Of a stretch of 64,000 nucleotides of DNA, positions 14,131 to 22,745 are shown piece after piece. The position numbers and the translations under genes are program-made. Source of the DNA: Acidobacteriota bacterium. GTDB taxonomy: Bacteria; Acidobacteriota; Terriglobia; Bryobacterales; Bryobacteraceae. The notes under the pieces were generated by a model. That model made no database searches. It worked only from the letters and a program-made list of their open reading frames with translations, and was not told where the DNA came from. The stretch is from assembly GCA_016213775.1 (NCBI GenBank), contig JACQZR010000004.1, positions 1 to 64,000 of the forward strand, written 5' to 3'. Every line of letters begins with the position of its first letter. Position 1 is the first letter of the stretch.

Positions 14131-15124
14131 CGAACTGGCTCACCTCGAAATCGACGATTGCGCCCTCGGCGAAAACGTACTGCTCACCCATCGCCTGCAA
14201 TTCCGCTCCTGTATTGTCCGTGGCTGTTACTGTGATCCGGTATACCGCCCCAGGCGTCAATGTATACCCGCCGTTCTGCGGAAAGCGGTTGAGGTCGCGC
14301 ATGATCAGGGACGACAGGCGGGCCCGGTTTTTGAGGATCACACCGGCAATCGGATCCGGGGCGTTCTGCACTTGATCCGCGGGTATCTCCTTCACCCTCA
14401 CTTGAATGTCGTTGGCTCTCGTCGCCTCGCCTCGAACACGGATGGCAATCCACGCCTTTTTGCCCGGCGGCGTGGGCAGCACCTCAGCCCGCCGGTCGCT
14501 GCGAATGCCAAGCGCGTTCATCGCCCGATTCACCCCGGCGCTTCCGCCAGATAGAACCATCGCCGTGATGAATTTCGATACCGGTCCCGAAATGGTGGAC
14601 GGGTCCACTGGCGGCCCTCCTTCGGGCGTCTTGTACGATGCCACCAGATTCGCCAGCACATCCAGACCAAAGGCATGCACAACCGCCACTGAAGCGACGA
14701 TCATGACCAGCGTCTTTACGCCCGTAACGCTGAAATATGCCAGAAAGACGCGCCAGTTGAACAGTACTGCGAACCCACTTTCCATCAGCACGGCGATGAC
14801 AAACAACATGGTCAGTGCCGTCCCCGACGTCCTGTAAATAGCCTCGTTGTCGACGCCGACCTTGGCTTCGTCCTTCTTCTTTTTGTCCGCTGCAGCTTTG
14901 TCCGCTGCAGCTTTTTCGGTCGCAGCTTTGTCCGCAGCCGCCTTGTCCGCAGCCGCCTTGTCCGCAGCCGCCTTGTCCGCAGCCGCCTTGTCCGTTGCAG
15001 CCTTATCCGCAGCAGCCTTTTTCTCGGCGTCGGTCTGCGCCATCGCCGGCCCGGCGGCGATTGCCAGACAAATCATCACTGCGGACAGCGTCCGCAAGAT
15101 CGCAGAAATCCTGTTCGACTTCAT
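14108..15124 (-). CDS. Exported/membrane protein with Ala-Lys-Asp pentapeptide repeats
   Basis: A 338-residue protein with GGAAGGGG before the ATG. It has a signal peptide ending AMAQ (residue 30), then about ten pentapeptides of the DKAAA type (residues 34-85) predicted to form a long charged helix like that of TolA. This is followed by KKKKDEAK, three hydrophobic segments (about 103-125, 135-160 and 187-205), and a C-terminal beta-rich domain of about 120 residues (AWIAIRVRGEAT, YTLTPGAVYRITVTATD). The architecture suggests a periplasm-spanning helix with a membrane anchor. Function unknown. Linked to the downstream alkylation repair gene by overlap. Confidence 0.75.
   Translation of the reverse strand: MKSNRISAILRTLSAVMICLAIAAGPAMAQTDAEKKAAADKAATDKAAADKAAADKAAADKAAADKAATEKAAADKAAADKKKKDEAKVGVDNEAIYRTSGTALTMLFVIAVLMESGFAVLFNWRVFLAYFSVTGVKTLVMIVASVAVVHAFGLDVLANLVASYKTPEGGPPVDPSTISGPVSKFITAMVLSGGSAGVNRAMNALGIRSDRRAEVLPTPPGKKAWIAIRVRGEATRANDIQVRVKEIPADQVQNAPDPIAGVILKNRARLSSLIMRDLNRFPQNGGYTLTPGAVYRITVTATDNTGAELQAMGEQYVFAEGAIVDFEVSQFDAQPARG
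14885..15020. repeat. 15-base tandem repeat inside a coding region
   Basis: The DKAAA repeat is encoded by 15-base units (on the plus strand GCAGCCGCCTTGTCC). Four units between about 14925 and 14995 are nearly identical at DNA level, while the outer units differ at third positions. This indicates recent slippage expansion in the middle of an older repeat. Confidence 0.85.
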
Positions 15125-15220
15125 GGATACCCCTTCCCAGCGAACTTTGTGAAGGGCTTTATTCTACATCATTAGAATACTCGCGGGAGATTCGGTATTA
15201 TAAGGACCATCCTCTTTCCC

Positions 15221-16804
15221 ATGACACGCCGCGACCTCATCGCCCTCGCCTCCGCCTGGCACCTGAACGCCGCCCCGCAACGCTCTCCCGGTGAGCTCCG
15301 GCACTTGCTCCCAGCCGCCACCCACGAGCGCTTCCTCATCAAAGCATCGTTTCACGGCCCGCAGGCCAGAGTCCCCGAGCTCCGAGTGAACAAGCGCCGC
15401 ATCCTCGGCCAACGTACCGATACCGAAGGCCGCTTCTGGCTCTTCGATGCGCCCGGACTCAAGCCCGCGACCCAATACCAACTCACCCTCAACAATTCCG
15501 CGCCGTGGGCGCTGCGCACTCTGCCTCCACCCGATGCCGCAGTCGACCGCTTCCGCCTGCTCGTCTACACCTGTGCCGGCGGTCACGACGCCATGACCAT
15601 CGAAGGCACCAACAATCCCTACTGGGTGAGCATCGCGGCGCGCCGCAAGCTCTTCACCCGCGCTCTTGCGGAAAAGCCCGACGCCATGATCGCTATCGGC
15701 GACCATGTGTATTGGGATCTGCGCTACGGCCGCGGCACCGGCCGTCTGCCCGCGGGCCAACAGCCCTTCGCCCGCGCGCTACTTGGCGCCGAATTCGACC
15801 GTGACATCCCCGTGATCGGAACTCCCAATGAAAGGCTGCTCAAACTCGCAGTCGATCGCCAGATCGCCGACCTCTACGGAACCCTGTTCCGCTCCACCCC
15901 CGTCCACTTCATCCAGGATGATCACGACTACTTCGAAAACGACGAGGCCCTCCCGCCGTCGCCGTCCGGCTCCATTTCCGGCGTATCGTTCCCGCCTGAC
16001 GATTTCATGATGCGCCTCGCCCGCGCCACTCAAAATCTATATTTCCCCGAACACCTCCCCAACGCCGACCGTCCGATCGGCCTCCCCGGCGCAAGCGCAC
16101 CCGACCGCTCCGCCGGGCTCGCCGAGTGCTTTGGGACCTTGCGCTACGGCAACCTCGCCGAGTTACTGCTATACGATTGCCGCCGCTACCAAACCCTTGC
16201 CGGACCGAGCGCCGTCCTCGTCCCTGACAACGTGGAGCGCTGGCTGGCGCGCCGCATGCAGCACTCCCCCGCCCGCCATGTGGTGAACGTGCCCTCGATG
16301 CCGCTCGGCTGGTCAGCGGGCAAGTGGGGCGAATGGTACCCCGACGTGCTCGACGATCGCGGACGCCTCGGCATCGGCAAAGAGAAATACTACTGGCAGC
16401 AAGGCTGGCGCGCGCAGCATGACCGTCTCGTCCAAACCGCTTCCGGCATGGAACGAATCCCGCTCTTTCTCTCCGGCGACCTGCATGCCCTCGCCCACGG
16501 CGCCATCGAACGCAACGGCAAAACCGACCTCCGTCGCAATCCCGTCCATACGGTGCTCACTGGCCCCATCTCCACCGGCCCGCGCGGCTGGCCCTCGGCC
16601 GCCCGCGGTACCCCGCCACTTACTGCCACTGGACTTGAAGTTCGCGAAACCCTCGCCCCCGCCGAGCAAAACGGCTTTACTGTAATTGATTTCCTATCTG
16701 AAAAGATCGTATTCCGGCAGTTCCAATGGAAACTCGGGCGCGCGGAATCCGAAATCGACACACTTACTCCGTTTCACCAATTCGAACTTACAAGGAAAGT
16801 CTGA
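15221..16804 (+). CDS. PhoD-like metallophosphoesterase
   Basis: A 527-residue protein. After a twin-arginine-like start (TRRDLIALASA) there is a beta-sandwich domain (residues 20-110, LPAATHERFLIKASFHGPQ), then the metallophosphatase core with AIGDHVYWD near residue 163, FIQDDHDYFEND near residue 230 and FLSGDLHALAHG near residue 422. These are the metal-binding D, H and DLH motifs of PhoD/alkaline phosphatase D-type enzymes. Substrate: phosphomonoesters or diesters, probably periplasmic. The SD is weak. The next gene starts directly after its TGA (TGAATG), so the two are cotranscribed. Confidence 0.85.
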   Translation: MTRRDLIALASAWHLNAAPQRSPGELRHLLPAATHERFLIKASFHGPQARVPELRVNKRRILGQRTDTEGRFWLFDAPGLKPATQYQLTLNNSAPWALRTLPPPDAAVDRFRLLVYTCAGGHDAMTIEGTNNPYWVSIAARRKLFTRALAEKPDAMIAIGDHVYWDLRYGRGTGRLPAGQQPFARALLGAEFDRDIPVIGTPNERLLKLAVDRQIADLYGTLFRSTPVHFIQDDHDYFENDEALPPSPSGSISGVSFPPDDFMMRLARATQNLYFPEHLPNADRPIGLPGASAPDRSAGLAECFGTLRYGNLAELLLYDCRRYQTLAGPSAVLVPDNVERWLARRMQHSPARHVVNVPSMPLGWSAGKWGEWYPDVLDDRGRLGIGKEKYYWQQGWRAQHDRLVQTASGMERIPLFLSGDLHALAHGAIERNGKTDLRRNPVHTVLTGPISTGPRGWPSAARGTPPLTATGLEVRETLAPAEQNGFTVIDFLSEKIVFRQFQWKLGRAESEIDTLTPFHQFELTRKV

Positions 16805-17737
16805 ATGATGCGGACTCTCGCGCTGCTGCTCTTACTCCACCGCCTCCCTGCCCCCGGCGCGGGTCCCTGCGACCGCCCAATGACCGCCGGAAAAGTCTGC
16901 GAGGCAGCCAATCGCCGCGCCCTTGCACTCATGCGTCAGCACAAGGTCACGGCCGTCACCGTGGTGCATGACGTCCACAGCGGCGTGCTGCTGGTTTCCG
17001 CCGCCTCCCAACCGGCAACTCTCGACGCGAGTAGCCGAATTCTACCGCTGTCTGTCACAAAACTGATGCTCGCCGCATCCTGGTGGGACAGCCATCTGCC
17101 TGATGCCAGCTTCGTCAGTTCCCGCGGAAAGGCCGGCTCCGCGAACCCCGCCTACCGGGATCGCGTGAACATTCACGAAATGCTCGTCGGCGGCAGTGAC
17201 TCCGCCGGCCGCGAGATGGCCATCGAGCTGCGCAAAGCTGTCGGGACGGACCGCGTCCTATCCGACCTCAAGCGCTACGGTTTCCCGCGACACGCGCTCT
17301 CTGCCACCACGTCCGACCAGGACTGGGCCGACACGCTCTCCATCGGCGAAGCGAACATTCACGTCACCGCAATCGAAATCTCCCGTTTCCTGCAAGCCGC
17401 TGGTCTGGAAAGCTCTGACATCCTGCAACCCGCTACCGCACGTCAACTGCGCGCGGCCATGCTCGACACCGTGAAACGCGGAACGGCCCGCACCATCGCC
17501 ACCGCAATGAAGGGAGGCTGGCAGATCGGAGGGAAAACCGGCAGCGGCGCCGGGCCGGACCCCAACCCTGCCCATCCGCTCTCGCACGGATGGTTTGCCG
17601 GGCTCGTTTTCGATCCCCAAGGCAAAGCTCGATTCACCGTCGCCACGTTTGTGCGGCACGGGGGTCTCGGCAGTGGACACGCAGCCCGCATCAGCGTCGA
17701 TCTCGCGCGTTACCTCACTCCGTTTCCAGTGCAATGA
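16805..17737 (+). CDS. Secreted penicillin-binding-protein/beta-lactamase-fold serine enzyme
   Basis: A 310-residue protein, starting directly after the preceding stop with AAGGAAAG as ribosome-binding site. Signal peptide residues 1-19. The transpeptidase fold motifs are SVTK (Ser83 as nucleophile), SDS in LVGGSDSAGRE (near residue 136), and KTG in QIGGKTGSGAG (near residue 243). It has the length of class A beta-lactamases or a stand-alone transpeptidase domain. It may act on peptidoglycan stems or be a beta-lactamase-like hydrolase; no Glu166-type omega loop is obvious, so beta-lactamase activity is uncertain. Overlaps the convergent gene 17715-18365 by 23 bases. Confidence 0.8.
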   Translation: MMRTLALLLLLHRLPAPGAGPCDRPMTAGKVCEAANRRALALMRQHKVTAVTVVHDVHSGVLLVSAASQPATLDASSRILPLSVTKLMLAASWWDSHLPDASFVSSRGKAGSANPAYRDRVNIHEMLVGGSDSAGREMAIELRKAVGTDRVLSDLKRYGFPRHALSATTSDQDWADTLSIGEANIHVTAIEISRFLQAAGLESSDILQPATARQLRAAMLDTVKRGTARTIATAMKGGWQIGGKTGSGAGPDPNPAHPLSHGWFAGLVFDPQGKARFTVATFVRHGGLGSGHAARISVDLARYLTPFPVQ

Positions 17738-18365
17738 GGACCCAGCGTTTCTGGCGAAAGCCGAATTGCGCGCGTGGCAGCAACGGGCTGAGCACGTCGC
17801 GGGCGTTGACGTACCCGCGCCGGCCATCCAGCGTCTCCACCGGAACGAAAGCGCCGAGACGATCAGACCGGACAGGCTCTCCGGCGCGCCGAACAATATC
17901 GAACGCCAAGGTAGTGACTGTCGCGGCCGCGAGTGAGGGCGATTCGCGCAAAGCCACTTTGTCGCGTCCGATCACCAGGTGCTTTCGACGGTCGAGTTGC
18001 GAGGGGAACCGCCAGACGACGTATGGCGAGAGGAACAGGCTGGGATGCTCGCGGATGAAACCGACCGCCAGCAGGTCGCCGAGGGCGGGCCACAATTTCG
18101 AATCGGGGTCATCCGGGCGCCACCGGGCTACGAATTTGCGCCAGCCTTGATCTTCCTTGCCGGGTCCGACGATGATCTCCTCGTCATCCATGAGGCGGCG
18201 GAGCGCCTTCGTGCTGCGGGCGGCAACGGCGGAGCGGAGTTTCCTGGTGTAGGACTGGAAGGCCGGATCGCGCGAGGTTTCGTCCGTCGGGTAGAGCTTT
18301 TGCCCCGGCGGCTGGGCGAACAGAACCACAGAAAGTAGGAACAGCGCCGCCCTCCGCCCGTGCAT
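17715..18365 (-). CDS. Secreted protein with SH3-like C-terminal domain
   Basis: A 216-residue protein with a signal peptide (RRAALFLLSVVLFAQ). Residues 30-110 are mostly helical (FQSYTRKLRSAVAAR, LMDDEEIIVGP). Residues 130-205 look like a bacterial SH3 domain: KVALRESPSLAAATVTTLAF, then GRRGYVNARDVLSPL. Such domains often bind cell-wall peptides. Its gene ends inside the end of the convergent upstream gene. Role unknown, possibly peptidoglycan-associated. Confidence 0.75.
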   Translation of the reverse strand: MHGRRAALFLLSVVLFAQPPGQKLYPTDETSRDPAFQSYTRKLRSAVAARSTKALRRLMDDEEIIVGPGKEDQGWRKFVARWRPDDPDSKLWPALGDLLAVGFIREHPSLFLSPYVVWRFPSQLDRRKHLVIGRDKVALRESPSLAAATVTTLAFDIVRRAGEPVRSDRLGAFVPVETLDGRRGYVNARDVLSPLLPRAQFGFRQKRWVLIALETE

Positions 18366-18373
18366 ACGAACAG

Positions 18374-19435
18374 CTATCCCAGCTTCCCCAACACCGCCTC
18401 ACGAACCGCAGACGTCGTGTTTGCTCCACCCAAATCGGGCGTCAACACCTTGCCCTCCGCCAGTACCGCCGCCACCGCCGCTTCCACGACCTGCGCCGCT
18501 TCCGCCTGCCCGAGATGATCGAGCAACATCCCCGCGCACAGAATCGCCGCCATCGGATTGGCGATTCCCTTCCCCACAATATCCGGAGCCGACCCGTGCA
18601 CCGGCTCAAACAATGACGGATACGTCAACGTCGGATCGAGATTCGCACTCGCAGCCAAACCAATTGACCCCGTCACAATCGCCGACAGATCGCTCAAAAT
18701 ATCGCCAAACAAATTCGACGCCACCACAACATCGAACGAATGCGGACGCCGCACAAAGTTCATCGCCGCCGCATCCACCAGCAACGACTCCGTTTCGATA
18801 TCGGGAAACTCGTTTGCCACCGCTTGAAACACCCGGTCCCACAAAACCAGGCTATAGGCCTGCGCATTCGACTTCGTCACTGAAGTCAGTCGCTTCTTCT
18901 CGCGCCGACGTGCCAGCTCAAATGCAAACCGGATCACTCGCTCGCACCCCTGCCGCGTGAACACCGACGACTGGACCGCGACTTCCGACGGATGATGATG
19001 ATGCACAAACCCGCCCACGGGAGCATACTCGCCCTCGGTATTCTCGCGCACCACCACCATGTCGATCTCCTTCGGCGGATAGCCCACCAGCGGTGACGCC
19101 ACACCCGGATACAACCGCGCCGGACGCACGTTGGCAAACTGATCAAACCCGCGCCGGATCGGCAGCAGCAATCCATGCAGCGTGATGTGATCGGGAATAT
19201 CCGGATGCCCCACCGCCCCCAGCAGAATCGCATTCGCCTGCCGCAGCGTGTCGAGCGCATTCGGAGGCATCATCCGTCCGTGCCGGAAGAAATGATCCGA
19301 CCCCCAGTCATGATCCACAAACTGAACGTTGAACCCGTGCCGCGCGGCGGCGGCCTCCATCACGGCGATGGCGCACGAGGTCACTTCCGGACCGATCCCA
19401 TCGCCCCCTATGACATGAACGTTGTAGGAAGACAT
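18374..19435 (-). CDS. Tartrate/D-malate dehydrogenase-type beta-decarboxylating dehydrogenase
   Basis: A 353-residue isocitrate/isopropylmalate dehydrogenase family enzyme. Nucleotide-binding opening VHVIGGDGIGPEV, then WGSDHFFRHGRMMPPNALDT, which matches the tartrate/D-malate subgroup rather than LeuB. Further landmarks are PDHITLHGLLLPIRR, NVRPARLYPGV, VVVRENTEGEYAPVGG, LWDRVFQAV, the metal-binding NLFGDILSDLSA and the NAD-binding FEPVHGSAPDIVGKGIANP. It oxidises a D-malate- or tartrate-like hydroxy acid with NAD and decarboxylates it. A decayed near-identical copy lies at 22746-23803 in the same orientation. No regulator is adjacent. Confidence 0.88.
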   Translation of the reverse strand: MSSYNVHVIGGDGIGPEVTSCAIAVMEAAAARHGFNVQFVDHDWGSDHFFRHGRMMPPNALDTLRQANAILLGAVGHPDIPDHITLHGLLLPIRRGFDQFANVRPARLYPGVASPLVGYPPKEIDMVVVRENTEGEYAPVGGFVHHHHPSEVAVQSSVFTRQGCERVIRFAFELARRREKKRLTSVTKSNAQAYSLVLWDRVFQAVANEFPDIETESLLVDAAAMNFVRRPHSFDVVVASNLFGDILSDLSAIVTGSIGLAASANLDPTLTYPSLFEPVHGSAPDIVGKGIANPMAAILCAGMLLDHLGQAEAAQVVEAAVAAVLAEGKVLTPDLGGANTTSAVREAVLGKLG

Positions 19436-19457
19436 CGCTCTCAGTGTAGCCCTTGAC

Positions 19458-19635
19458 CTATGTCACCCGCAGTCCGGTGGTACCGCGCCTTCTCCGCTTC
19501 ACGACAATCTCCACATCGTGCCCCAACGCGACCAGGAATCGCATCAAACGCTCTACCGAACAGCCCGGAACTGGCCAGCCAGCATCGAGGAGACCTTGGG
19601 TTGATCAATGCCCATGAGTTGCGCCGCGGCCGGAC
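19458..19635 (-). pseudogene. Truncated, decayed second copy of higA
   Basis: The sequence aligns with the 3' half of the intact higA (19744-20067). Both end in IVVK(P/R)R(K/R)RGT...LRV and TAG, and share the stretch coding for GQ(F/Y)RGYSVERLMRFLVALGHDV at about 85-90% by eye. The ghost carries single-base indels (for example AGCATCGAGGAGACC against AGCATAGCGGAGACC) and breaks off near 19635 within the helix-turn-helix. It stands between the dehydrogenase gene and the intact antitoxin gene, indicating a local partial duplication. It carries no toxin partner. Confidence 0.75.
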
Positions 19636-19743
19636 CGCGGAAGCCTATTTCTGGCTGGCTGTTGCCGTAACTGGGCTAACGGGGACGGAACAGGATGGCT
19701 CGGAAACCTGGAGTCCAGTGTAGCCTGCGCCAGGGCCAACTAC

Positions 19744-20067
19744 CTATGCGACGCGAAGCTCGGCGGTACCACGCTTTCTCGGCTTAACGACAATCTCCAC
19801 GTCGTGCCCCAGCGCCACCAGAAACCGCATCAGACGCTCGACCGAATAGCCCCGGAACTGGCCAGCCAGCATAGCGGAGACCTTGGGTTGATCGATGCCC
19901 ATAAGTTGTGCCGCGGCCGCCTGCGTTAAGTGCCGCTTCCGGATGGTCCGGTCGATCTTAACTACCAGTCCGGCTTTGATCAGGTGTTCGCCTGCATCGT
20001 CCAGCCCGAGGTCAGCGAACACGTTGCCAGAACTGGGTTCTTGCTCAAGAGCTTTTCTTTTCAGCAT
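19744..20067 (-). CDS. higA: HigA-type antitoxin, XRE helix-turn-helix
   Basis: A 107-residue protein starting at an ATG with GAGGTGAAG just upstream. The helix-turn-helix occupies about residues 46-85 (LTQAAAAQLMGIDQPKVSAML), followed by FRGYSVERLMRFLVALGHDVE, as in antitoxins paired with Gp49/HigB-like toxins. It should bind and neutralise the toxin and repress the operon. Its start overlaps the end of the toxin gene by 23 bases, in the toxin-first order of higBA. Beside it lies a decayed partial copy. Confidence 0.85.
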   Translation of the reverse strand: MLKRKALEQEPSSGNVFADLGLDDAGEHLIKAGLVVKIDRTIRKRHLTQAAAAQLMGIDQPKVSAMLAGQFRGYSVERLMRFLVALGHDVEIVVKPRKRGTAELRVA

Positions 20068-20401
20068 TCTTCACCTCACTGCGCAACTGTTTCAGCCGTT
20101 GGCGGACCAACTCAATTTCCGGTTGCGGTGCCGCGATCCCAGACTTGGACTTCTTCTGAAACGCATGGATCACGTAGATAGCATCCCCTATAGAGACCGC
20201 GTAGACCGCCCGGTAGGTCCCGCTTTCGTCATTGGCCGCGATTTCTATCACACCGCCGCCGAGACCGTGCAGCGGTTTTGCTTTGGTACTCATTTCACCC
20301 AACTGCGCGGAGTACAAAGCATACCCGATATCGTCTTGGACACCAGCGGGGAACGATTTCACATTGGAACGGGAATCGGCGAGCCAAGTGAGTTTCTTCA
20401 T
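20045..20401 (-). CDS. higB: HigB/Gp49-like toxin (RelE superfamily)
   Basis: A 118-residue protein (start at the ATG at 20401) of the phage-derived Gp49-like/HigB family: MKKLTWLADSRSNVKSF, LHGLGGGVIEIA, GTYRAVYAV, IYVIHAFQKKSKSGI and a C-terminal lysine-rich helix. These match the strand order and the conserved YRA and F-K-K-K motifs of ribosome-dependent mRNA endonucleases. I prefer this start over the ATG at 20413 because a palindromic operator covers 20413-20426. The gene overlaps higA. Likely function: cleaving mRNA on the ribosome when the antitoxin is lost. Confidence 0.83.
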   Translation of the reverse strand: MKKLTWLADSRSNVKSFPAGVQDDIGYALYSAQLGEMSTKAKPLHGLGGGVIEIAANDESGTYRAVYAVSIGDAIYVIHAFQKKSKSGIAAPQPEIELVRQRLKQLRSEVKNAEKKSS

Positions 20402-20412
20402 GCGCCGGCACA

Positions 20413-20426
20413 TGCCTATATTGGCA
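20413..20426. promoter_or_regulatory. Palindromic operator candidate before higB
   Basis: TGCCTATATTGGCA is a perfect inverted TGCC-N6-GGCA placed 11 bases before the chosen higB start. Antitoxins of this class bind such short palindromes at their own promoter, so this is a plausible HigA operator. The AT-rich centre could also be part of the -10 region. Confidence 0.45.
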
Positions 20427-20507
20427 TAATCAGAGTCGCTGCGTCAAAGAATGTTCGAGGCCCAGGCCCCCCGATGGCGAGCCGATCTGGATACAGCCGG
20501 TGGTTTT

Positions 20508-22514
20508 CTAGCGCCCGAAGTATCCTGCAATGTCCACCGCAACATGCGTCCTCCGGAACGCATGCAGGTCGATCGAACCGGAAGTTCCCGCGGGAATGAT
20601 CGCCGAGTTGGACACCACCTGGCCCTCAAACGCATTCAGAAACGAAGCGTTGGGCATCGGCTGACCGGTCGGCCACCCCGTGAGGAACGGCATCGGTGAA
20701 CCGTTGGGTAGCGCCGTCGCCGTAATTTGGTACGCCTTCGCCGCAGTTGGTGTACTTGCACACGTCGCCACCGGGATCGTGCGTGTGGTTGTATCCGCGA
20801 ACTGCGGACCTCCGCATTGACCATTTGCTGCGCGGCTGTCGAAAAACCGCCGCTGTGGAACCGGATAGTAGTACAGGCCGGTCGCCCCATCGTCCGCGCC
20901 GAAATACCCCGTGATGTCGAGAATCACATCCGTCCGATCGTAAACGAACACATCCAGACTTCCATCTCCGCCCGGTGGAATCACCACGCTGTTGGCGAGA
21001 ATCCTCCCGGATAGTGAGTTGATGCTCGAGACGTTGGGCTGTGCGCCCCCTGCCCCCCATGCCGTGAGGAACGCCAGAGGTTGCGGTGGCGCCACCGTGA
21101 TCGTGAACGCATAGGCCGCCGCGTTCGCTGGAATGCCGGGGCAACCCGAAGCCGGGAACCGGAACCGGCGCGTCTCCCGGGCGCTCATCGTCGGCGGACC
21201 GAACGGTCCCGTCTGCCTGTACAGAATGCGCGTGTCCAACACTCGGCAAGGCGCCAGTGGATAGAACACGGTATTCCCGCTGACTGCCGGCAACGAGTCG
21301 GTAAAATACCCCGCAATGTCGATGATGATGTCCGTATCACTCGCTGTGTAGACGTCGATTGCGCCCGTGCGTGCGGCCTCAACGATAGCCGAGTTGGCCA
21401 CAATCTGGCCGTCTGGCGAGCGCACCGTCCACACGTCCGGCCGCGCCTGATAGCCCGGATACACCGTCACAAAATCGACGTTCCCCGGAGGCCGTGGAAC
21501 CAGCGTCACATTCACGACGTACGCCTTCGCCGCCGCCGGAATCTGGCAAACGTTCGAATTCGGAAGGAGTAGCGTGCGTGTCTCGCCGGCCCGCATGTAG
21601 GGCGGCCCAAATGGTCCCGTGCGTCCTTCAAAGTTGTACTCCGCGCGCGTTTCCATCACCCGGCATGGGGTGAGCGGCACAAACCGGAGCTTTTCCGGAC
21701 GGCTTGGCGGTGGGGGCTGTGCCGGGCATACGCCGATACACTGCACGTTCACGTTGTAGCTGAACGTCTCATCGAACGAAGCATCGGTGATATGAAGGAA
21801 GTGCGAGCCCGTTTGGGTTAGCCTGATATCCGCTGAAACACTTGCATCTGTGCCGAATATGGAACGCCCCGCGCAGGTGTAGGACACCACGACGCCATTT
21901 GGCTGAATCAGCGAAAAGCACATGTTCGCGTTTTCCGCTGTGCGCGACAGCACCACCGTAATCGTATCCCCATTGTTCCCTGTTATCTGGTAGAAATCCT
22001 GATCACCGCGTGGGACGATCGCGCCCGAATTCACCAAGCCGAAGGCGCCCAGGCCCTTCGCAAACGTGGACGATGGGAAGAGACGTTGTATCGTGATACC
22101 GTATCGTGCAGTCTCGTCGTTGTTCGAATCTACCACCTGAATCGTATGGACTCCCGCCTTCCCGACATCGAAGTTGGCGCCTACGGAAACATCGGTTCCG
22201 AAGATACTTCGCCCCATGCAGGTATATCCGCCGATGGTCTGGTCCGGTTCAATGACACGGAAACACAGGTTGGCATTATTGGTGTAGCGAAGAACGTGGA
22301 TGTTCATCTTCTCGCCTACCTGGCCCGTGAAGCGAAAGGCGTCGACATCGGCGACCGCGGCAATCTCGCAATGGACTATGTCTCCATATGCCATATCCGT
22401 AGTGTCCGGTTCGGACTGGCACAGTTTTTGGTTCACGTCCGCCCTGGCAGCCATGGCAATGAAAAAGAAGGTCATTGCCAGTTTCAGAAACGTCATCTTC
22501 GATGGGATTTCCAT
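20508..22514 (-). CDS. Exported protein: two PPC-like domains plus C-terminal triple-repeat module
   Basis: Start at the ATG at 22514, which follows GGAGAACCAAA and opens a signal peptide (MTFFFIAMAARA); 668 residues. Residues 25-130 and 130-250 are two homologous beta-domains (FTGQVGEKMNIHVLR..., ITGNNGDTITVVLSR..., both with the MGRSIFGTD or AGRSIFGTD loop), resembling bacterial pre-peptidase C-terminal domains. The last 395 residues are three related repeats, each with PCR...TR, GPFGPP, ETR, a FLTxWP-like turn, (L/V)(A/S)NS and GYF. The protein ends in GYFGR. The same module ends two other exported proteins here (25771-32076, 55227-57284). Probably cell-surface exposed. Confidence 0.82.
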   Translation of the reverse strand: MEIPSKMTFLKLAMTFFFIAMAARADVNQKLCQSEPDTTDMAYGDIVHCEIAAVADVDAFRFTGQVGEKMNIHVLRYTNNANLCFRVIEPDQTIGGYTCMGRSIFGTDVSVGANFDVGKAGVHTIQVVDSNNDETARYGITIQRLFPSSTFAKGLGAFGLVNSGAIVPRGDQDFYQITGNNGDTITVVLSRTAENANMCFSLIQPNGVVVSYTCAGRSIFGTDASVSADIRLTQTGSHFLHITDASFDETFSYNVNVQCIGVCPAQPPPPSRPEKLRFVPLTPCRVMETRAEYNFEGRTGPFGPPYMRAGETRTLLLPNSNVCQIPAAAKAYVVNVTLVPRPPGNVDFVTVYPGYQARPDVWTVRSPDGQIVANSAIVEAARTGAIDVYTASDTDIIIDIAGYFTDSLPAVSGNTVFYPLAPCRVLDTRILYRQTGPFGPPTMSARETRRFRFPASGCPGIPANAAAYAFTITVAPPQPLAFLTAWGAGGAQPNVSSINSLSGRILANSVVIPPGGDGSLDVFVYDRTDVILDITGYFGADDGATGLYYYPVPQRRFFDSRAANGQCGGPQFADTTTRTIPVATCASTPTAAKAYQITATALPNGSPMPFLTGWPTGQPMPNASFLNAFEGQVVSNSAIIPAGTSGSIDLHAFRRTHVAVDIAGYFGR

Positions 22515-22745
22515 TTTGGTTCTCCGGGATGGCTCAGTATACACCAGCCGTCAGCCGTTCTATCCCCGAACTTGGATTTATTTCGGTTCCAGTCACGCCG
22601 GCTAAGAGGGGACCGCACTCAACAGACGGCATCTGTTCGCCCCCCGCTGGACCGAAGCACAAAAGGACGCGCCGGCTGACCCGTCGAAGGCGCCGGCGGC
22701 ATACGGACTACCTCCCGATCGGGTTCCGCCCTTGCGTACGACCAG

